From NCBI GenBank assembly GCA_964551475.1, contig CAZKCI010000069.1:1-64000 (forward strand): a stretch of DNA of 64,000 bases, written 5' to 3'. This document shows positions 29,460-38,523 of the stretch, one piece after another (the stretch's first letter is position 1; each line of letters opens with the position of its first letter). The notes beneath the pieces are model-generated. The model had not been told where the DNA came from. It made no database searches and was given only the letters and a program-made list of their open reading frames with translations. The DNA is from CAZKCI01 sp964551475 (lineage in GTDB: Bacteria > Auribacterota > Erginobacteria > Erginobacterales > CAZKCI01). The position numbers and the translations under genes were made by a program.

Positions 29460-31235
29460 GTGGACAGAATCAGCAAAATAGGACTGGGATTATCGATCGG
29501 CCTTCTGATCGCCCTCTATGCCTTCAATCTCCAGCAGGCGAAAAAGAACAAGGAAACCGGTCCGGTTGCGGGACCGTCGCCTTTCCCGGTCAAGGAAGCG
29601 GTGATGGAAGCAAAGACCTCAGAAACAAAGGCCATAACCGAAACCAGTTCGACACCGGCCATCGAAACTCCGAACTCTCCTCCGGAGAAAGCGTTGGAAT
29701 TACCGTCCGTTTCCTTCCCGCAAGGGATCGGACCGATCCGTGTGGACACGCCGCTCATGGCTGTGGATTTCCATCCCTTTGGGGGAGTGATATCGTCCGT
29801 TGTCCTCAAGAAGAATGATAGGAACGGCATCCGAAAGCTCAAAGAAGAGTTGACCGGTGATGTCGTCCTCTTTGCCGCCCCCGAACTGGACCGTTCGGCG
29901 GGCGCGCTGCTCAGCCCCGACTTTCCCCCGGAAAAGATGGCAGTCGAGCAAAAAGATGGGCGCCTGGTCTTTTCCCGGGAGCGGAATGACGGTGTTAGAT
30001 TAGTTAAAACATATTCAATAAATGACAATAATTACACTATTGAGCTTGATGTAACTATAAATAACGGTGGTTTAACTCCTCTCGTTTTCCGGGAGGAGAA
30101 GGCCCTCCGCCTGGTCTGCGGCTCGCTCTCGCCGATCGAGAAGAAGGACGACATTCTCGGCGTGGACATCTGCACCGATCTTGGGACCATGATCAGGAAA
30201 ACCGGAACGGTGGAGAACACGCCGGAGAAAGTGTCCTGGATGGGCCTGAAGACCAAGTACTTTGCCGCCATTATGAGGACCGATCTTGCCGCCTCCGCCT
30301 ATGAAATAGCTGGTAAGACGAAACCGGGGGCGCCGACGCCCAAGCAGGCGGTGTTAGGCTGCGCCGGGGGTCCCGCGCCCACCCAGTATGAATACCTGAC
30401 CGGAATCATCGCCCTGCGCGGCGAGATCAAGCCGGGTGAGTCGGCCACTTATAAATTCACGTACTATTTTGGTCCCGCGGATTACTCTTTGCTGAAGCAG
30501 GCAGGACTGGGCTTTGACAAGGTTCTCAACCTGGGTATGCTCGGACCCATAAGTATCGGGATCATCTGGCTCCTGGACCGTATCTACGGGATCATTGGAA
30601 GCTATGGGTGGTCTATCATCATCATGACGATGATAGCCAAACTTGTTATCTGGCCGCTGACCCATAAAAGCTATAAGTCCATGCGGGAGATGAGCAAGCT
30701 GCAACCGCTCATGGGCGGATTGAAAGAGAAATATAAAAACGATCCGAAGAAACTGCAGTCTGAAACAATGAAGCTGTACAAGGAGCACGGCGTGAGCCCC
30801 TGGGGCGGTTGTCTGCCGATGCTTCTTCAGATGCCGATCCTTTTCGCTCTTTTCAACACGCTGCGTAATACGATCATGCTCCGCAAAGCCCCATTCTGGA
30901 TTATACCGGGCAAGTGGATCATGGACCTCTCCGGTCCCGATGCCCTGGTCACTCTCGATCAACCGTTCCGCCTGCTTATTCTCAATATCCAGCAGATCAA
31001 CCTTCTGCCCATCATCATGGGCGCCAGTTTCTACCTGCAGCAGAAGTTGACGCCCCAGATGTCTTCGGGGAACCCGCAGAGCGACCAGCAGCAGAAGATG
31101 ATGGCCGTGATGATGCCGGTGATGTTCCTCTTCATCTTCTACTCCCTTCCCGCCGGGCTGAACCTGTATTTCTTTGTCTCTACGATCACGTCGGTCATCG
31201 GCCAAAAGTTCGCGGCACGGGTCTCAAAGAAGTAA
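29460..31235 (+). CDS. yidC: Membrane protein insertase YidC
   Basis: 591 residues from the GTG at 29460, which has AGGAG 8 bp upstream; the 13 codons before it look untranslated. N-terminal membrane helix (ISKIGLGLSIGLLIALYAF), a Pro/Thr/Glu-rich linker, the large periplasmic domain (about 90-345) and the C-terminal insertase core with YGWSIIIMTMIAKLVIWPLT, YKSMREMSKLQPL, KEHGVSPWGGCLPMLLQMPI and a final helix pair. The big periplasmic domain is the Gram-negative type, which implies a diderm cell. Confidence 0.95.
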   Translation: MDRISKIGLGLSIGLLIALYAFNLQQAKKNKETGPVAGPSPFPVKEAVMEAKTSETKAITETSSTPAIETPNSPPEKALELPSVSFPQGIGPIRVDTPLMAVDFHPFGGVISSVVLKKNDRNGIRKLKEELTGDVVLFAAPELDRSAGALLSPDFPPEKMAVEQKDGRLVFSRERNDGVRLVKTYSINDNNYTIELDVTINNGGLTPLVFREEKALRLVCGSLSPIEKKDDILGVDICTDLGTMIRKTGTVENTPEKVSWMGLKTKYFAAIMRTDLAASAYEIAGKTKPGAPTPKQAVLGCAGGPAPTQYEYLTGIIALRGEIKPGESATYKFTYYFGPADYSLLKQAGLGFDKVLNLGMLGPISIGIIWLLDRIYGIIGSYGWSIIIMTMIAKLVIWPLTHKSYKSMREMSKLQPLMGGLKEKYKNDPKKLQSETMKLYKEHGVSPWGGCLPMLLQMPILFALFNTLRNTIMLRKAPFWIIPGKWIMDLSGPDALVTLDQPFRLLILNIQQINLLPIIMGASFYLQQKLTPQMSSGNPQSDQQQKMMAVMMPVMFLFIFYSLPAGLNLYFFVSTITSVIGQKFAARVSKK

Positions 31236-31253
31236 ATCTCCGGAAGCATTCCG

Positions 31254-31427
31254 GTAACCTCAGGCTTTAGCCTACGGTTATCCGACCGGTAGCCGCAGGC
31301 TTTTAGCCTGCGTTTATCCGATTGGCCCAGCAATCCCCGATCATTCGGTAATCAGATGCCTCTGTCTTCTGATTTCTAGTTATGCTGTGCCGGCATGGCA
31401 ATCACGCAGGCTAAAGCCTGCGGCTAC
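31254..31427. repeat. GTAGCCGCAGGCTTTAGCCTGCG repeat cluster
   Basis: Three units: 31254-31281 (degenerate), 31290-31318 and an inverted one at 31401-31427. Each holds the hairpin GCAGGCTTTAGCCTGC. They fill the yidC-mnmE gap; no gene or clear terminator apart from them. A REP-type family distinct from GTGGGAGCGGC. Confidence 0.8.
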
Positions 31428-31444
31428 CGCTATATTAGCCCCTC

Positions 31445-32830
31445 ATGATCTCCTCCCTCCGTGATACCATAGTCGCGATGGCCACCCCTCCCGGCGAATC
31501 GGCGATCGGTATCGTCAGGCTCTCCGGAAATAAGACACTGAAGATCATTAAAGAATGTTTCCGTCCGTCCGGGACAAGGGCTTTATCCTCGCTGAAGACG
31601 GGATTTCAGTATCGGGGATGGATTGTTGATAAGAAGGGGAAAATCGACGATGTGATGATCGTGATGAGGAAGAAACCCCGAAGCTACACCGGTGAAGACA
31701 CGGTCGAGGTATATGGACACGGCGGAAACCTGGTTCTCGGGAGGATTCTCGCGCTCTTGCGGAAGAAAGGCGCCCGGATCGCTGAGCCGGGAGAGTTCAC
31801 CAGGCGGGCTTTTCTCAACGGCAAGATGAGCCTGAGCCAGGCCGAGGCGGTCGCCTGGCTGATTCAATCGAGTTCAGAGAAAGAAGCTTCGCTTGCCCTG
31901 CGGCAGATGGATGGAGATCTCGAGGAGCGCATCGCATCGGTAAAGGGAGGGCTTATCCACATATTATCAACACTGGAAGCAACGATCGATTTTGAAGATT
32001 TCGAAAATGGTATTTATTCCGATAAACGGTTGATCGAAATGATCAAGGCTTGCCTGCGAAAAATCAGATCCCTGGTCTCCGAGGCGGAGAACGGTCTCGC
32101 CATCCGTAGGGGGCCGAAGGTGGTCATAGCCGGAAAGCCGAATGTGGGAAAGTCCAGCATCTTCAACCGTCTGGCCGGGAAACCCCGGGCTATCGTCTCA
32201 CCTTATCCTGGAACGACTAGAGACACGATCGAGGAGACGATCAAGATCGGAGAAATACCGGTAACTATCATCGACACGGCCGGAGTCAGGAAAACGAAAA
32301 GAACGGTTGAAGCTGAAGGCGTGAGGAGAGCGAAAGAAAAAATCCACGAATCCGACCTGGTTCTGGCCGTCCTCGACCGGGGTGTCGATTTAGACGCTGA
32401 CGATATCGGGCTGCTGAAGGAGATCGGAGACAAGAAAGCGATCATAGTTATCAACAAGAGCGATCTTCCGTCCCGGATGAAGAGAGGGAGATGGGATAGT
32501 CTGATCAAGGGAAGGAAATCGATCGCTGTTTCGGCCAGAGATAATGCGGGGATCTTTGAGCTGGAAGAGGAGATAGGGGAAGCGATCCGTTCGGAGCTGG
32601 ATCTCGGCCATGGAACGGGAATTTGGGTGAGCGCGAGAAGGGAGGATATGCTGAAAGGAGCGGAGGCGCTGCTGGAGAGATCAGTCCAGGGGATCGGGAA
32701 GAAATATTCTCCGGAATTTATCGCCATGGATTTGAAGAATGCGTTGGACCTGGTTCTCGATGTCAGGGGAGAAAGATACAGCGACGAGATCCTCGACGAG
32801 ATCTTCTCCCGATTCTGTGTCGGTAAATAA
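31445..32830 (+). CDS. mnmE: tRNA modification GTPase MnmE
   Basis: 461 residues. N-terminal tetrahydrofolate-binding domain (DTIVAMATPPGESAIGIVRLSG), helical domain, and inserted G domain with GKPNVGKSS (G1), DTAGVR (G3) and NKSD (G4). It ends in FCVGK, a slight variant of the CIGK tail whose Cys is needed for function. With MnmG it makes 5-aminomethyl-type uridines at wobble position 34. mnmG is not in the window although it often follows. Confidence 0.96.
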   Translation: MISSLRDTIVAMATPPGESAIGIVRLSGNKTLKIIKECFRPSGTRALSSLKTGFQYRGWIVDKKGKIDDVMIVMRKKPRSYTGEDTVEVYGHGGNLVLGRILALLRKKGARIAEPGEFTRRAFLNGKMSLSQAEAVAWLIQSSSEKEASLALRQMDGDLEERIASVKGGLIHILSTLEATIDFEDFENGIYSDKRLIEMIKACLRKIRSLVSEAENGLAIRRGPKVVIAGKPNVGKSSIFNRLAGKPRAIVSPYPGTTRDTIEETIKIGEIPVTIIDTAGVRKTKRTVEAEGVRRAKEKIHESDLVLAVLDRGVDLDADDIGLLKEIGDKKAIIVINKSDLPSRMKRGRWDSLIKGRKSIAVSARDNAGIFELEEEIGEAIRSELDLGHGTGIWVSARREDMLKGAEALLERSVQGIGKKYSPEFIAMDLKNALDLVLDVRGERYSDEILDEIFSRFCVGK

Positions 32831-32831
32831 G

Positions 32832-32847
32832 TGTTCCACGTGGAACA
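32832..32847. promoter_or_regulatory. parS centromere site
   Basis: TGTTCCACGTGGAACA, a perfect 16-bp palindrome that matches the bacterial parS consensus (TGTTNCACGTGNAACA) fully. It begins 1 bp after the mnmE stop codon and lies 168 bp before parA. Confidence 0.93.
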
Positions 32848-32895
32848 TCATTTGTCTGACCGATGCTGTTTCGCAGCATAGGTCAGACAAATGAT
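32847..32895. repeat. Stem-loop abutting parS
   Basis: Arms ATCATTTGTCTGACC and GGTCAGACAAATGAT with an inner stem ATGCTG / CAGCAT. It starts on the last base of parS. It may be the mnmE terminator (no T-run) or an insertion. Confidence 0.7.
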
Positions 32896-32973
32896 TGAAT
32901 CGTTCGCCAAATTTTACTTGCCATTCCGAGTAAATTCTCTTACTCTCATCGGAAAATCCGGGATAGTTAAACC

Positions 32974-33014
32974 ATCATTTACCCGGATTTTTCCTAAAAA
33001 TCCGGGTAAATGAT
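32974..33014 (+). promoter_or_regulatory. Perfect 19-bp stem-loop ending at the parA start codon
   Basis: Arms 32974-32992 and 32996-33014 (inner parts TTTACCCGGATTTTT / AAAAATCCGGGTAAA), 3-nt loop. The right arm ends on the base before the parA ATG and occupies the whole ribosome-binding region, where no Shine-Dalgarno sequence is visible. Translation of parA could be held down by this structure. Confidence 0.75.
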
Positions 33015-33797
33015 ATGCCGAAGATAATCGCGGTCGCCAATCAAAAGGGCGGTGTCGGCAAGACGACCACCTGCATCAACCTCGCCGCCGCCCTGGGAAG
33101 AAACGGTTTCGCCAGTCTGGTCATAGACCTGGATCCCCAGGCCAATGCCACCAGCGGCCTGGGATTCGACAAGAAGTCACTGAAATCGAGCATCTATAAT
33201 GTTCTCATCGGTGAGTCGAAAATCGCGGAGACCATTTTAGAAACCCCATTTCTCAACCTTCACCTTGTCCCATCCCACCCAGATCTGACCGGGGCTGAGG
33301 TCGAACTTATAAATATGCTCGGGAGGGAGTATCGCCTCCAGGAAGCGATCAATGAGATTATCAACAGGTATCCCTTTATCATAATCGATTGCCCACCATC
33401 GCTTAACATACTGACAGTCAACGCGATGGTCTGCGCCAATTACATGCTTCTTCCCATCCAGTGCGAGTATTATGCGCTGGAGGGGATCGCCCAACTGATG
33501 AAAGTGATGGACCTCGTCCGCGACCGTCTAAACCCGAGGCTCAAGATAGGCGGAATCCTGATGACCATGTATGATCGCCGGCTCAACCTATCGGTCCAGG
33601 TGATAGAGGAAGTGAAGAAGCATTTCAAGGACAAGGTCTACAAAACGATGATACCGAGAAATACGCGTCTGGGCGAGGCGCCGTCCTTCGGCCAGCCTGT
33701 TCTCTATTACGCTTCATCCTCATCTGGAGCGATCAGCTATTCACAGCTGGCCCAGGAGATAATCGAATTAGGCCACCGGGAGACATTGAACCCATGA
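33015..33797 (+). CDS. parA: Chromosome partitioning ATPase ParA (Soj)
   Basis: 260 residues. Deviant Walker A KGGVGKTTT, Walker A' VIDLDPQANATSGLG, Walker B IIIDCPPSLN. Chromosomal Soj-type: it has no N-terminal DNA-binding extension. It moves ParB-parS complexes after replication. Its stop overlaps the parB start by 4 bp. Confidence 0.96.
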   Translation: MPKIIAVANQKGGVGKTTTCINLAAALGRNGFASLVIDLDPQANATSGLGFDKKSLKSSIYNVLIGESKIAETILETPFLNLHLVPSHPDLTGAEVELINMLGREYRLQEAINEIINRYPFIIIDCPPSLNILTVNAMVCANYMLLPIQCEYYALEGIAQLMKVMDLVRDRLNPRLKIGGILMTMYDRRLNLSVQVIEEVKKHFKDKVYKTMIPRNTRLGEAPSFGQPVLYYASSSSGAISYSQLAQEIIELGHRETLNP

Positions 33798-34645
33798 AGA
33801 AACTTGCACTGGGAAAAGGGCTCGATGCGCTTATCGGTCCGGAATCAAAAATTTCCGGAAGGAGCGCCGAGGTCATGATCGTCCCTCTATCCAGGATAGA
33901 GAGAAGCGAATATCAGCCGCGCAAAAAGTTTGAACCCAAAGCGCTGCAAGATCTTAAGCAATCGATCAAGGAGAAGGGCGTCATCCAGCCTATTCTCCTC
34001 CGCAAGTCCGGCGCCGGCTTTCAGCTCATAGCCGGAGAGAGAAGAGTGCGGGCAGCGATCGAGCTGGGACTAAAAGAAATCCCGGCCCTGGTCAAGGAGA
34101 TCGATAGGGGCGAGGACATACTGGAAATCTCGCTGATCGAAAATATCCAGAGGGAGGATCTCAACCCACTGGAGAAAGCCCGGGGATACAGGAGGCTCGT
34201 CGACGAATTCGGCCTCAGCCAGGAGCAGGTCGCCGCAAAAGTGTCCAAGGACCGCGCTACCGTAGCCAATACGATGCGGATTCTGGAGCTCGAGGAAGAG
34301 ATCAAGTCCATGATCGAGGACGGGAAGATCAATTTTGGCCAGGCCAGGGCTCTGCTTGCCATCTCGTCCGGCGAGAAGAGGATGGAGCTGGCGAAGATGG
34401 CATCCGCCCATGATCTTTCCGTGCGGGAGATAGAGAAGATCGCCCAGGGCGTCAAGGGCGCGAGGAGGAGGGAGCGACGCCAGGTTGAGAAGGATGTCCA
34501 CGTCCTGGAGATGGAAAGCCGACTGAGGGAGGTCTTGAAGACCAAGGTGGTCATACGGACGAACAGAAGGAAAAAAGGCGTGATCGAGATAGAATACTAC
34601 TCGCTGGAAGATTTTGAGCGGATTTCCTCAATATTATTGTCTTAG
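33794..34645 (+). CDS. parB: Chromosome partitioning protein ParB (Spo0J)
   Basis: 283 residues. N-terminal CTPase domain with EYQPRKKFEPKALQDL, IQPILLR and the GERRVRAA motif; IENIQREDLNPLEKARGY; then the parS-binding HTH (LSQEQVAAKVSKDRATVANT) and a C-terminal dimer domain. It binds the parS at 32832 and spreads as a CTP-dependent clamp. Confidence 0.96.
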   Translation: MKKLALGKGLDALIGPESKISGRSAEVMIVPLSRIERSEYQPRKKFEPKALQDLKQSIKEKGVIQPILLRKSGAGFQLIAGERRVRAAIELGLKEIPALVKEIDRGEDILEISLIENIQREDLNPLEKARGYRRLVDEFGLSQEQVAAKVSKDRATVANTMRILELEEEIKSMIEDGKINFGQARALLAISSGEKRMELAKMASAHDLSVREIEKIAQGVKGARRRERRQVEKDVHVLEMESRLREVLKTKVVIRTNRRKKGVIEIEYYSLEDFERISSILLS

Positions 34646-34669
34646 CCCCGGATGGAACTGTAGCAATAA

Positions 34670-34695
34670 TATACTATTGTATACAATAGTATAAT
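34670..34695 (+). promoter_or_regulatory. 24-bp perfect palindrome over the -10 of the V-ATPase operon
   Basis: 34670-34693 is a perfect palindrome with core ACTATTGTATACAATAGT; TATAAT at 34690-34695 overlaps its right end. The arrangement suggests a repressor site on the operon promoter. The regulator is not identifiable here. Confidence 0.75.
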
Positions 34696-34720
34696 CGCGC
34701 ATAGACACCCATACTTCTGG

Positions 34721-35041
34721 ATGCAGGTTGATATGAAGATTGAAGAAGACATCATCAACATCGAAGAAGGAGCGGATAAGATAGTGGCCGAGGGAAAAAC
34801 CGATGCGCAACGGATCTCCGCCGGCCTGGATGAGCAGAAAGAGAAGATCGAGGCGGAATTCGAATCAAAGTTCAGTTCGGAATCGGCCAGTCTGAAAAAG
34901 CGCTATGAGGACAGGCTGGCTCGAGAGCTCGCGGAAGCGGCAATGGATAGCAAGCGGGATGAAGAGTCGGCCGAGAAGCGCGCCCGAGCGGTCAGGGACA
35001 CTCTGGTCCGGAAGATCGTGGAGAGCTATCGTAAGCAATAA
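34721..35041 (+). CDS. ntpF: V-type ATPase peripheral-stalk coiled-coil subunit (G/H-like)
   Basis: 106 residues, nearly all charged coiled coil (KIEEDIINIEEGADKIVAEG, SASLKKRYEDRLARELAEAA). An ATG at 34733 (MKIEED) may be the true start, as AGG lies at better spacing. Low-complexity sequence makes family assignment depend on position: first gene of the V-ATPase operon, where the stalk subunit that pairs with subunit E is normally found. Confidence 0.75.
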   Translation: MQVDMKIEEDIINIEEGADKIVAEGKTDAQRISAGLDEQKEKIEAEFESKFSSESASLKKRYEDRLARELAEAAMDSKRDEESAEKRARAVRDTLVRKIVESYRKQ

Positions 35042-35059
35042 TCATCACATCCGCTCGAC

Positions 35060-37117
35060 ATGGCCATCGAGAAACTGAAAAAGCTGACCATCCTTTTCCC
35101 CGCCGGCGAGAGCGCTCGTCTGGAGGCCTGGCTTTACCGCCGGTCGGCGATCCATCTCACCAGGGAAGAGATCGCCGACGACTCTCTCAAGGCGCGTCTG
35201 CGCCCTCTCCGCGCCGGCGATCACAATGCCGCCGGCTCGCTCGCCGTGGTTAGGGAGGTGCAGGGAGAATTCGAGCGCCTCAAGGGCAAAAAGGCCAACT
35301 TCATCGATTCCATGCTCCCGGTCAAGACCGTCGCCAGCTCAGACGAGATGGAGCGGACGGTGAAGGAAAACGACTTCGAGGCGATACGGGACCACCTCCG
35401 CGTCCGCAGGGAGAAGTTCCATGAGAAAGAGAGCGACCTCAGGGATCTCAAGAGCGAGCGCGCCGCTCTCGCCACTTTCGCCTCGCTCCGTTCGCCGCTG
35501 AGAAAGCTCAAAAACCTGCGGCGGACATTTTTGGTCTTCGCCGAAGGAACGGAAGAAAGGCTTCGCCGTTTGGAAGACGATGGGGAGGCCGGTAAAATCT
35601 TTTCCTGGGAACTTGTCGGCAAGGGCGGAAGGTCGGCGACCATCGCGGCGGGAGGGGATCGAACGGACATCTCGTCCTGCCTGGACATCCTGAAGGCGTC
35701 GGGATTCCGCATCCTCGACTATCCCTCCGCTGACGGGGTTGCGGCGGAGAGGATTCGGGAGATCGAAAAGGAAGAAATGACCGGGGCGGAGGAGGCGGGC
35801 GCCCTCAGGGAGGAATTGCTCGAACAGCTGCCGGACCGCCTGGAGAGAGCGCTTCGCCTCGCCCGGGGCTATTGGGAAAGCGGCCAGAAGAGGGAGGAGA
35901 ACGCCCAGAAGATCCTCTCCGCCCGGAGGATCGGGATCCTCCGCGGCTACGTCCGCGCCGATGAGGCCGAGAAGATCGCGGACGAGATGGAGGCTCAGTT
36001 CCCGGGCGTCGGGATAGCGGTCGCCGATCCCGAGACGACCGAAACGGTGCCGGTTTCCCTGACCTCCTCGCGCCTCTTCCGGCCCGGCCGCCTCCTGGTC
36101 AGCATGTTCGGCCTGCCCAACTACTTTTCCCTCGATCCGACACCCTACCTGATGTTTGTCTTTCTGGCCTTTTTCGGGATCTGCTTTGCCGACGTCGTCT
36201 ACGGCCTTCTTCTCGCCTGGATCGGCTGGAAGCTGATGAAGAGATACGAGGGGCAGGAAAGCCTCCGGGAGTTTTTCCGCCTCTTCCTCTACTGCGGCGT
36301 CAGCAGCGTGGTCTTCGGCGTCGTCACCGGGTCCTGGGCGGCGGACATCTACAACCCGGATTATCTGGGGGCCGACAACATCCTCCTGCGCTTCGTGCGC
36401 AAGACCACCCTCCTGGACATGCTGGCCAAGCCGCTCATCGCCCTGATCGCCGCCCTCGCCCTGGGCGTGATGAACCAGTTTTACGGGATCCTGATGCGGG
36501 TGATCACCAACGTCCGCCAGAAGAACTGGGCCGGGGCGCTCTACGACGGCGTTTTCTGGCTCGTCTACCTCGCCGGCCTCCTCCTCTTCGCTCTCTCCTC
36601 TCTCATCGGCTTCGGCGGATCCTTCCTCCCCCGGCTCTCGCTGGCCGCGGTCGGCCTCTCCGCCGTGGGGCTCATCCTCACCCAGGGCCGGGACCAGCCG
36701 ACCCGGGGGGGAAAGCTCGCCTTCGGCCTGATCAGCCTCTACGGGATCGTCGGCGGCTACGGGACCACCTCCTTCATCGGGGACGTCCTCTCCTACTCCC
36801 GCCTCCTCGCCCTCGGTCTCAACACCTACATCGTCGGGATGTCCTTCAACATCATCGCCCGCATCATCCCCCAGATCCTGATGAGCGTCATGCCCTTCCT
36901 GAAATCGATACTCTCCCAACCGGTCGTCTCGGGAATAATCATCGCCGCCGTGATGGTGGCCGGCCATCTCTTCAACTTCTTCATGTCCATCATGTCCGCC
37001 TTCGTCCACTCGGCCCGTCTCATCCTGCTCGAGTTCTTCGGCCGCTTCTACCAGGGCGACGCCAAGGAGTTTCAGCCCCACGGCTTCTGGAGCGAGACGG
37101 TGGAGCTGAGACGATGA
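35060..37117 (+). CDS. ntpI: V-type ATPase subunit I (a)
   Basis: 685 residues. The N-terminal cytoplasmic half (about 1-340) has two alpha/beta lobes and coiled coils; the C-terminal half has about eight membrane helices beginning after NYFSLDPTPYLMFVFLAFFG. Conserved VVYGLLLAWIGWKLMK, FYGILMRVITNVRQKN and the second half-channel region GDVLSYSRLLALGLNTYI, with the key Arg in YSRLLALGL. This is the stator that carries ions past the rotor ring. Confidence 0.93.
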   Translation: MAIEKLKKLTILFPAGESARLEAWLYRRSAIHLTREEIADDSLKARLRPLRAGDHNAAGSLAVVREVQGEFERLKGKKANFIDSMLPVKTVASSDEMERTVKENDFEAIRDHLRVRREKFHEKESDLRDLKSERAALATFASLRSPLRKLKNLRRTFLVFAEGTEERLRRLEDDGEAGKIFSWELVGKGGRSATIAAGGDRTDISSCLDILKASGFRILDYPSADGVAAERIREIEKEEMTGAEEAGALREELLEQLPDRLERALRLARGYWESGQKREENAQKILSARRIGILRGYVRADEAEKIADEMEAQFPGVGIAVADPETTETVPVSLTSSRLFRPGRLLVSMFGLPNYFSLDPTPYLMFVFLAFFGICFADVVYGLLLAWIGWKLMKRYEGQESLREFFRLFLYCGVSSVVFGVVTGSWAADIYNPDYLGADNILLRFVRKTTLLDMLAKPLIALIAALALGVMNQFYGILMRVITNVRQKNWAGALYDGVFWLVYLAGLLLFALSSLIGFGGSFLPRLSLAAVGLSAVGLILTQGRDQPTRGGKLAFGLISLYGIVGGYGTTSFIGDVLSYSRLLALGLNTYIVGMSFNIIARIIPQILMSVMPFLKSILSQPVVSGIIIAAVMVAGHLFNFFMSIMSAFVHSARLILLEFFGRFYQGDAKEFQPHGFWSETVELRR

Positions 37118-37399
37118 ACCCAACCTGGCCCGGCGGGAGGTTTTCCGCGAATTTTCACGCTGGCGCGCCGTTCCGGCCGTCGTAGCCAAAGCTACTTTGG
37201 CGGAGTCGGCAGCGCTATAGCGCGCAGGCAGGAATGATCACGAATGGATGGGGTGGTTGCAGTTCCGAGAGGAGGCAGGACGAGACCGCCGAAGCCGTCT
37301 GAGATTTGAAATCTCAAATTTGAAATCCGGCAAGATGACCCCGCCCAGCGGGGCCATGCCGTAAACGCACCACTCGTTACCACGATGGAAGGAGGAGAT
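37118..37399. repeat. Gap inside the V-ATPase operon with small palindromes
   Basis: No gene seen in 282 bp. It contains a TTTGAAATCTCAAATTTGAA palindrome of the word type (about 37303-37327), a GCCAAAGCTACTTTGGC stem (37187-37203) and GCGCTATAGCGC (37211-37222). The strong GGAGGAG ribosome site of ntpK is at 37389-37395. Confidence 0.65.
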
Positions 37400-37927
37400 A
37401 TGTTCGAGTTCATCCGTCAGATCTTTATCGAGACCGGCGTCGGCCTGGCCATCCTGGGAGCCGCGGTCGTCACCATGCTGGGCGGCGTGGGGAGCGCCAA
37501 GGGGATCCGGATCGCCGCCTCCCAGGCGGCCGGGGTGCTCTCCGAACAGCCCGATCTCTTCGGAAAGCTCCTGGTCCTGATCGCGCTCCCGGGGACCCAA
37601 GGCTTCTATTCCTTCATCTGCGCGATCATGATCGCGCTCCGCTGCGGCTTTATCGCGGGAAAGGTGACCATCCAGCCCCTGGTGGGGGCGGGGATCTTCT
37701 TCATCGGTCTTTGCACCGGCATCGTTGAATGGAGGAGCGCCGTCATCCAGGGAGAGACCTCGGCGGCGGCGATCAACCTGGTCGCCAAGAAGCCGGACGA
37801 GTCCGGCCGGGCCATCCTCCTGCCCGCCCTGGTCGAGACCTACGCGGTAATCGCGCTCCTGGCCGCGATCCTCCTGATCATCTGGATCACCGCTCCCGAG
37901 CTCACGATCCTCTCCGCGGCGAAATGA
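37400..37927 (+). CDS. ntpK: V-type ATPase subunit K (rotor ring proteolipid)
   Basis: 175 residues from the ATG at 37400 after GGAGGAGAT; a double-hairpin proteolipid with four membrane helices. Ion-site residues are those of the Na+-binding E. hirae NtpK: LPGTQ at 63-67 in helix 2, Gln117 in IQGET of helix 3, and the essential Glu146 in LVETY of helix 4; the first hairpin has no carboxylate, as in NtpK. Na+ coupling is therefore likely but is inferred. Overlaps ntpE by 4 bp. Confidence 0.94.
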   Translation: MFEFIRQIFIETGVGLAILGAAVVTMLGGVGSAKGIRIAASQAAGVLSEQPDLFGKLLVLIALPGTQGFYSFICAIMIALRCGFIAGKVTIQPLVGAGIFFIGLCTGIVEWRSAVIQGETSAAAINLVAKKPDESGRAILLPALVETYAVIALLAAILLIIWITAPELTILSAAK

Positions 37928-38523
37928 GCGGGTCGCTCGACAGAACCCGGGAGACGGTTCTCCGGGCCGCCGCCCAGGAGGCCGAATCCCTGCGCGCGGC
38001 GTCGCGGGAGTCGCTTCGCCGGGAGATGGAGCGGATTCGGACCGAGGCGCAATCCGCGCTCGCCCGTCGCCTGGGGGAGGCCGAAGCCGCTCTGGGCGAG
38101 AACAACCGCCGGGCCTTGGCGCAGTCCCGCCGGGAAGGGCGCCTGAGGGTTCTGGCCGCCCGCAACCGGGCGGCGGAAGAGATCTTCGCTCGGGCGGCCA
38201 GGGAGATTCTCGCCCTCCCCGCCGACGCGCGGCGGGATGTCCTGCGGCGCTGGCTCGGGGAAGGCGACGCCAACCTGGGAGGGGAGGTTCTCCCCGCCGC
38301 CGCCGACCGGCCGGTCCTGGCCCAACTGGTCGCGGAAGCGACCGGCCGCTTCGGGCCCGCGGTCCAGCTCCGCCTCTCCGACCGCGACGCTCCCTTCTCC
38401 ACCGGTTTTGTCCTCAAGACCGACACCTACGAAGTCCGGCGTTCACTCGAGGATTGGTTGGACGAGAAGAAGCGGGAGATCGCCCCCGAATTGGAACGAG
38501 GGGCGGAGGATAAAAAGAAATGA
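37924..38523 (+). CDS. ntpE: V-type ATPase subunit E
   Basis: 199 residues from the ATG at 37924, which overlaps the ntpK stop (ATGA); the open frame upstream is a shadow of ntpK. The N-terminal long Arg/Glu/Ala-rich helix forms the peripheral stalk with the first operon product; the C-terminal globular part includes FSTGFVLKTDTYEVRRSLEDW, the E-subunit signature (GG(V/F)xxx...I(D/E)xxNT) in divergent form. Stop overlaps ntpC. Confidence 0.85.
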   Translation: MSGSLDRTRETVLRAAAQEAESLRAASRESLRREMERIRTEAQSALARRLGEAEAALGENNRRALAQSRREGRLRVLAARNRAAEEIFARAAREILALPADARRDVLRRWLGEGDANLGGEVLPAAADRPVLAQLVAEATGRFGPAVQLRLSDRDAPFSTGFVLKTDTYEVRRSLEDWLDEKKREIAPELERGAEDKKK

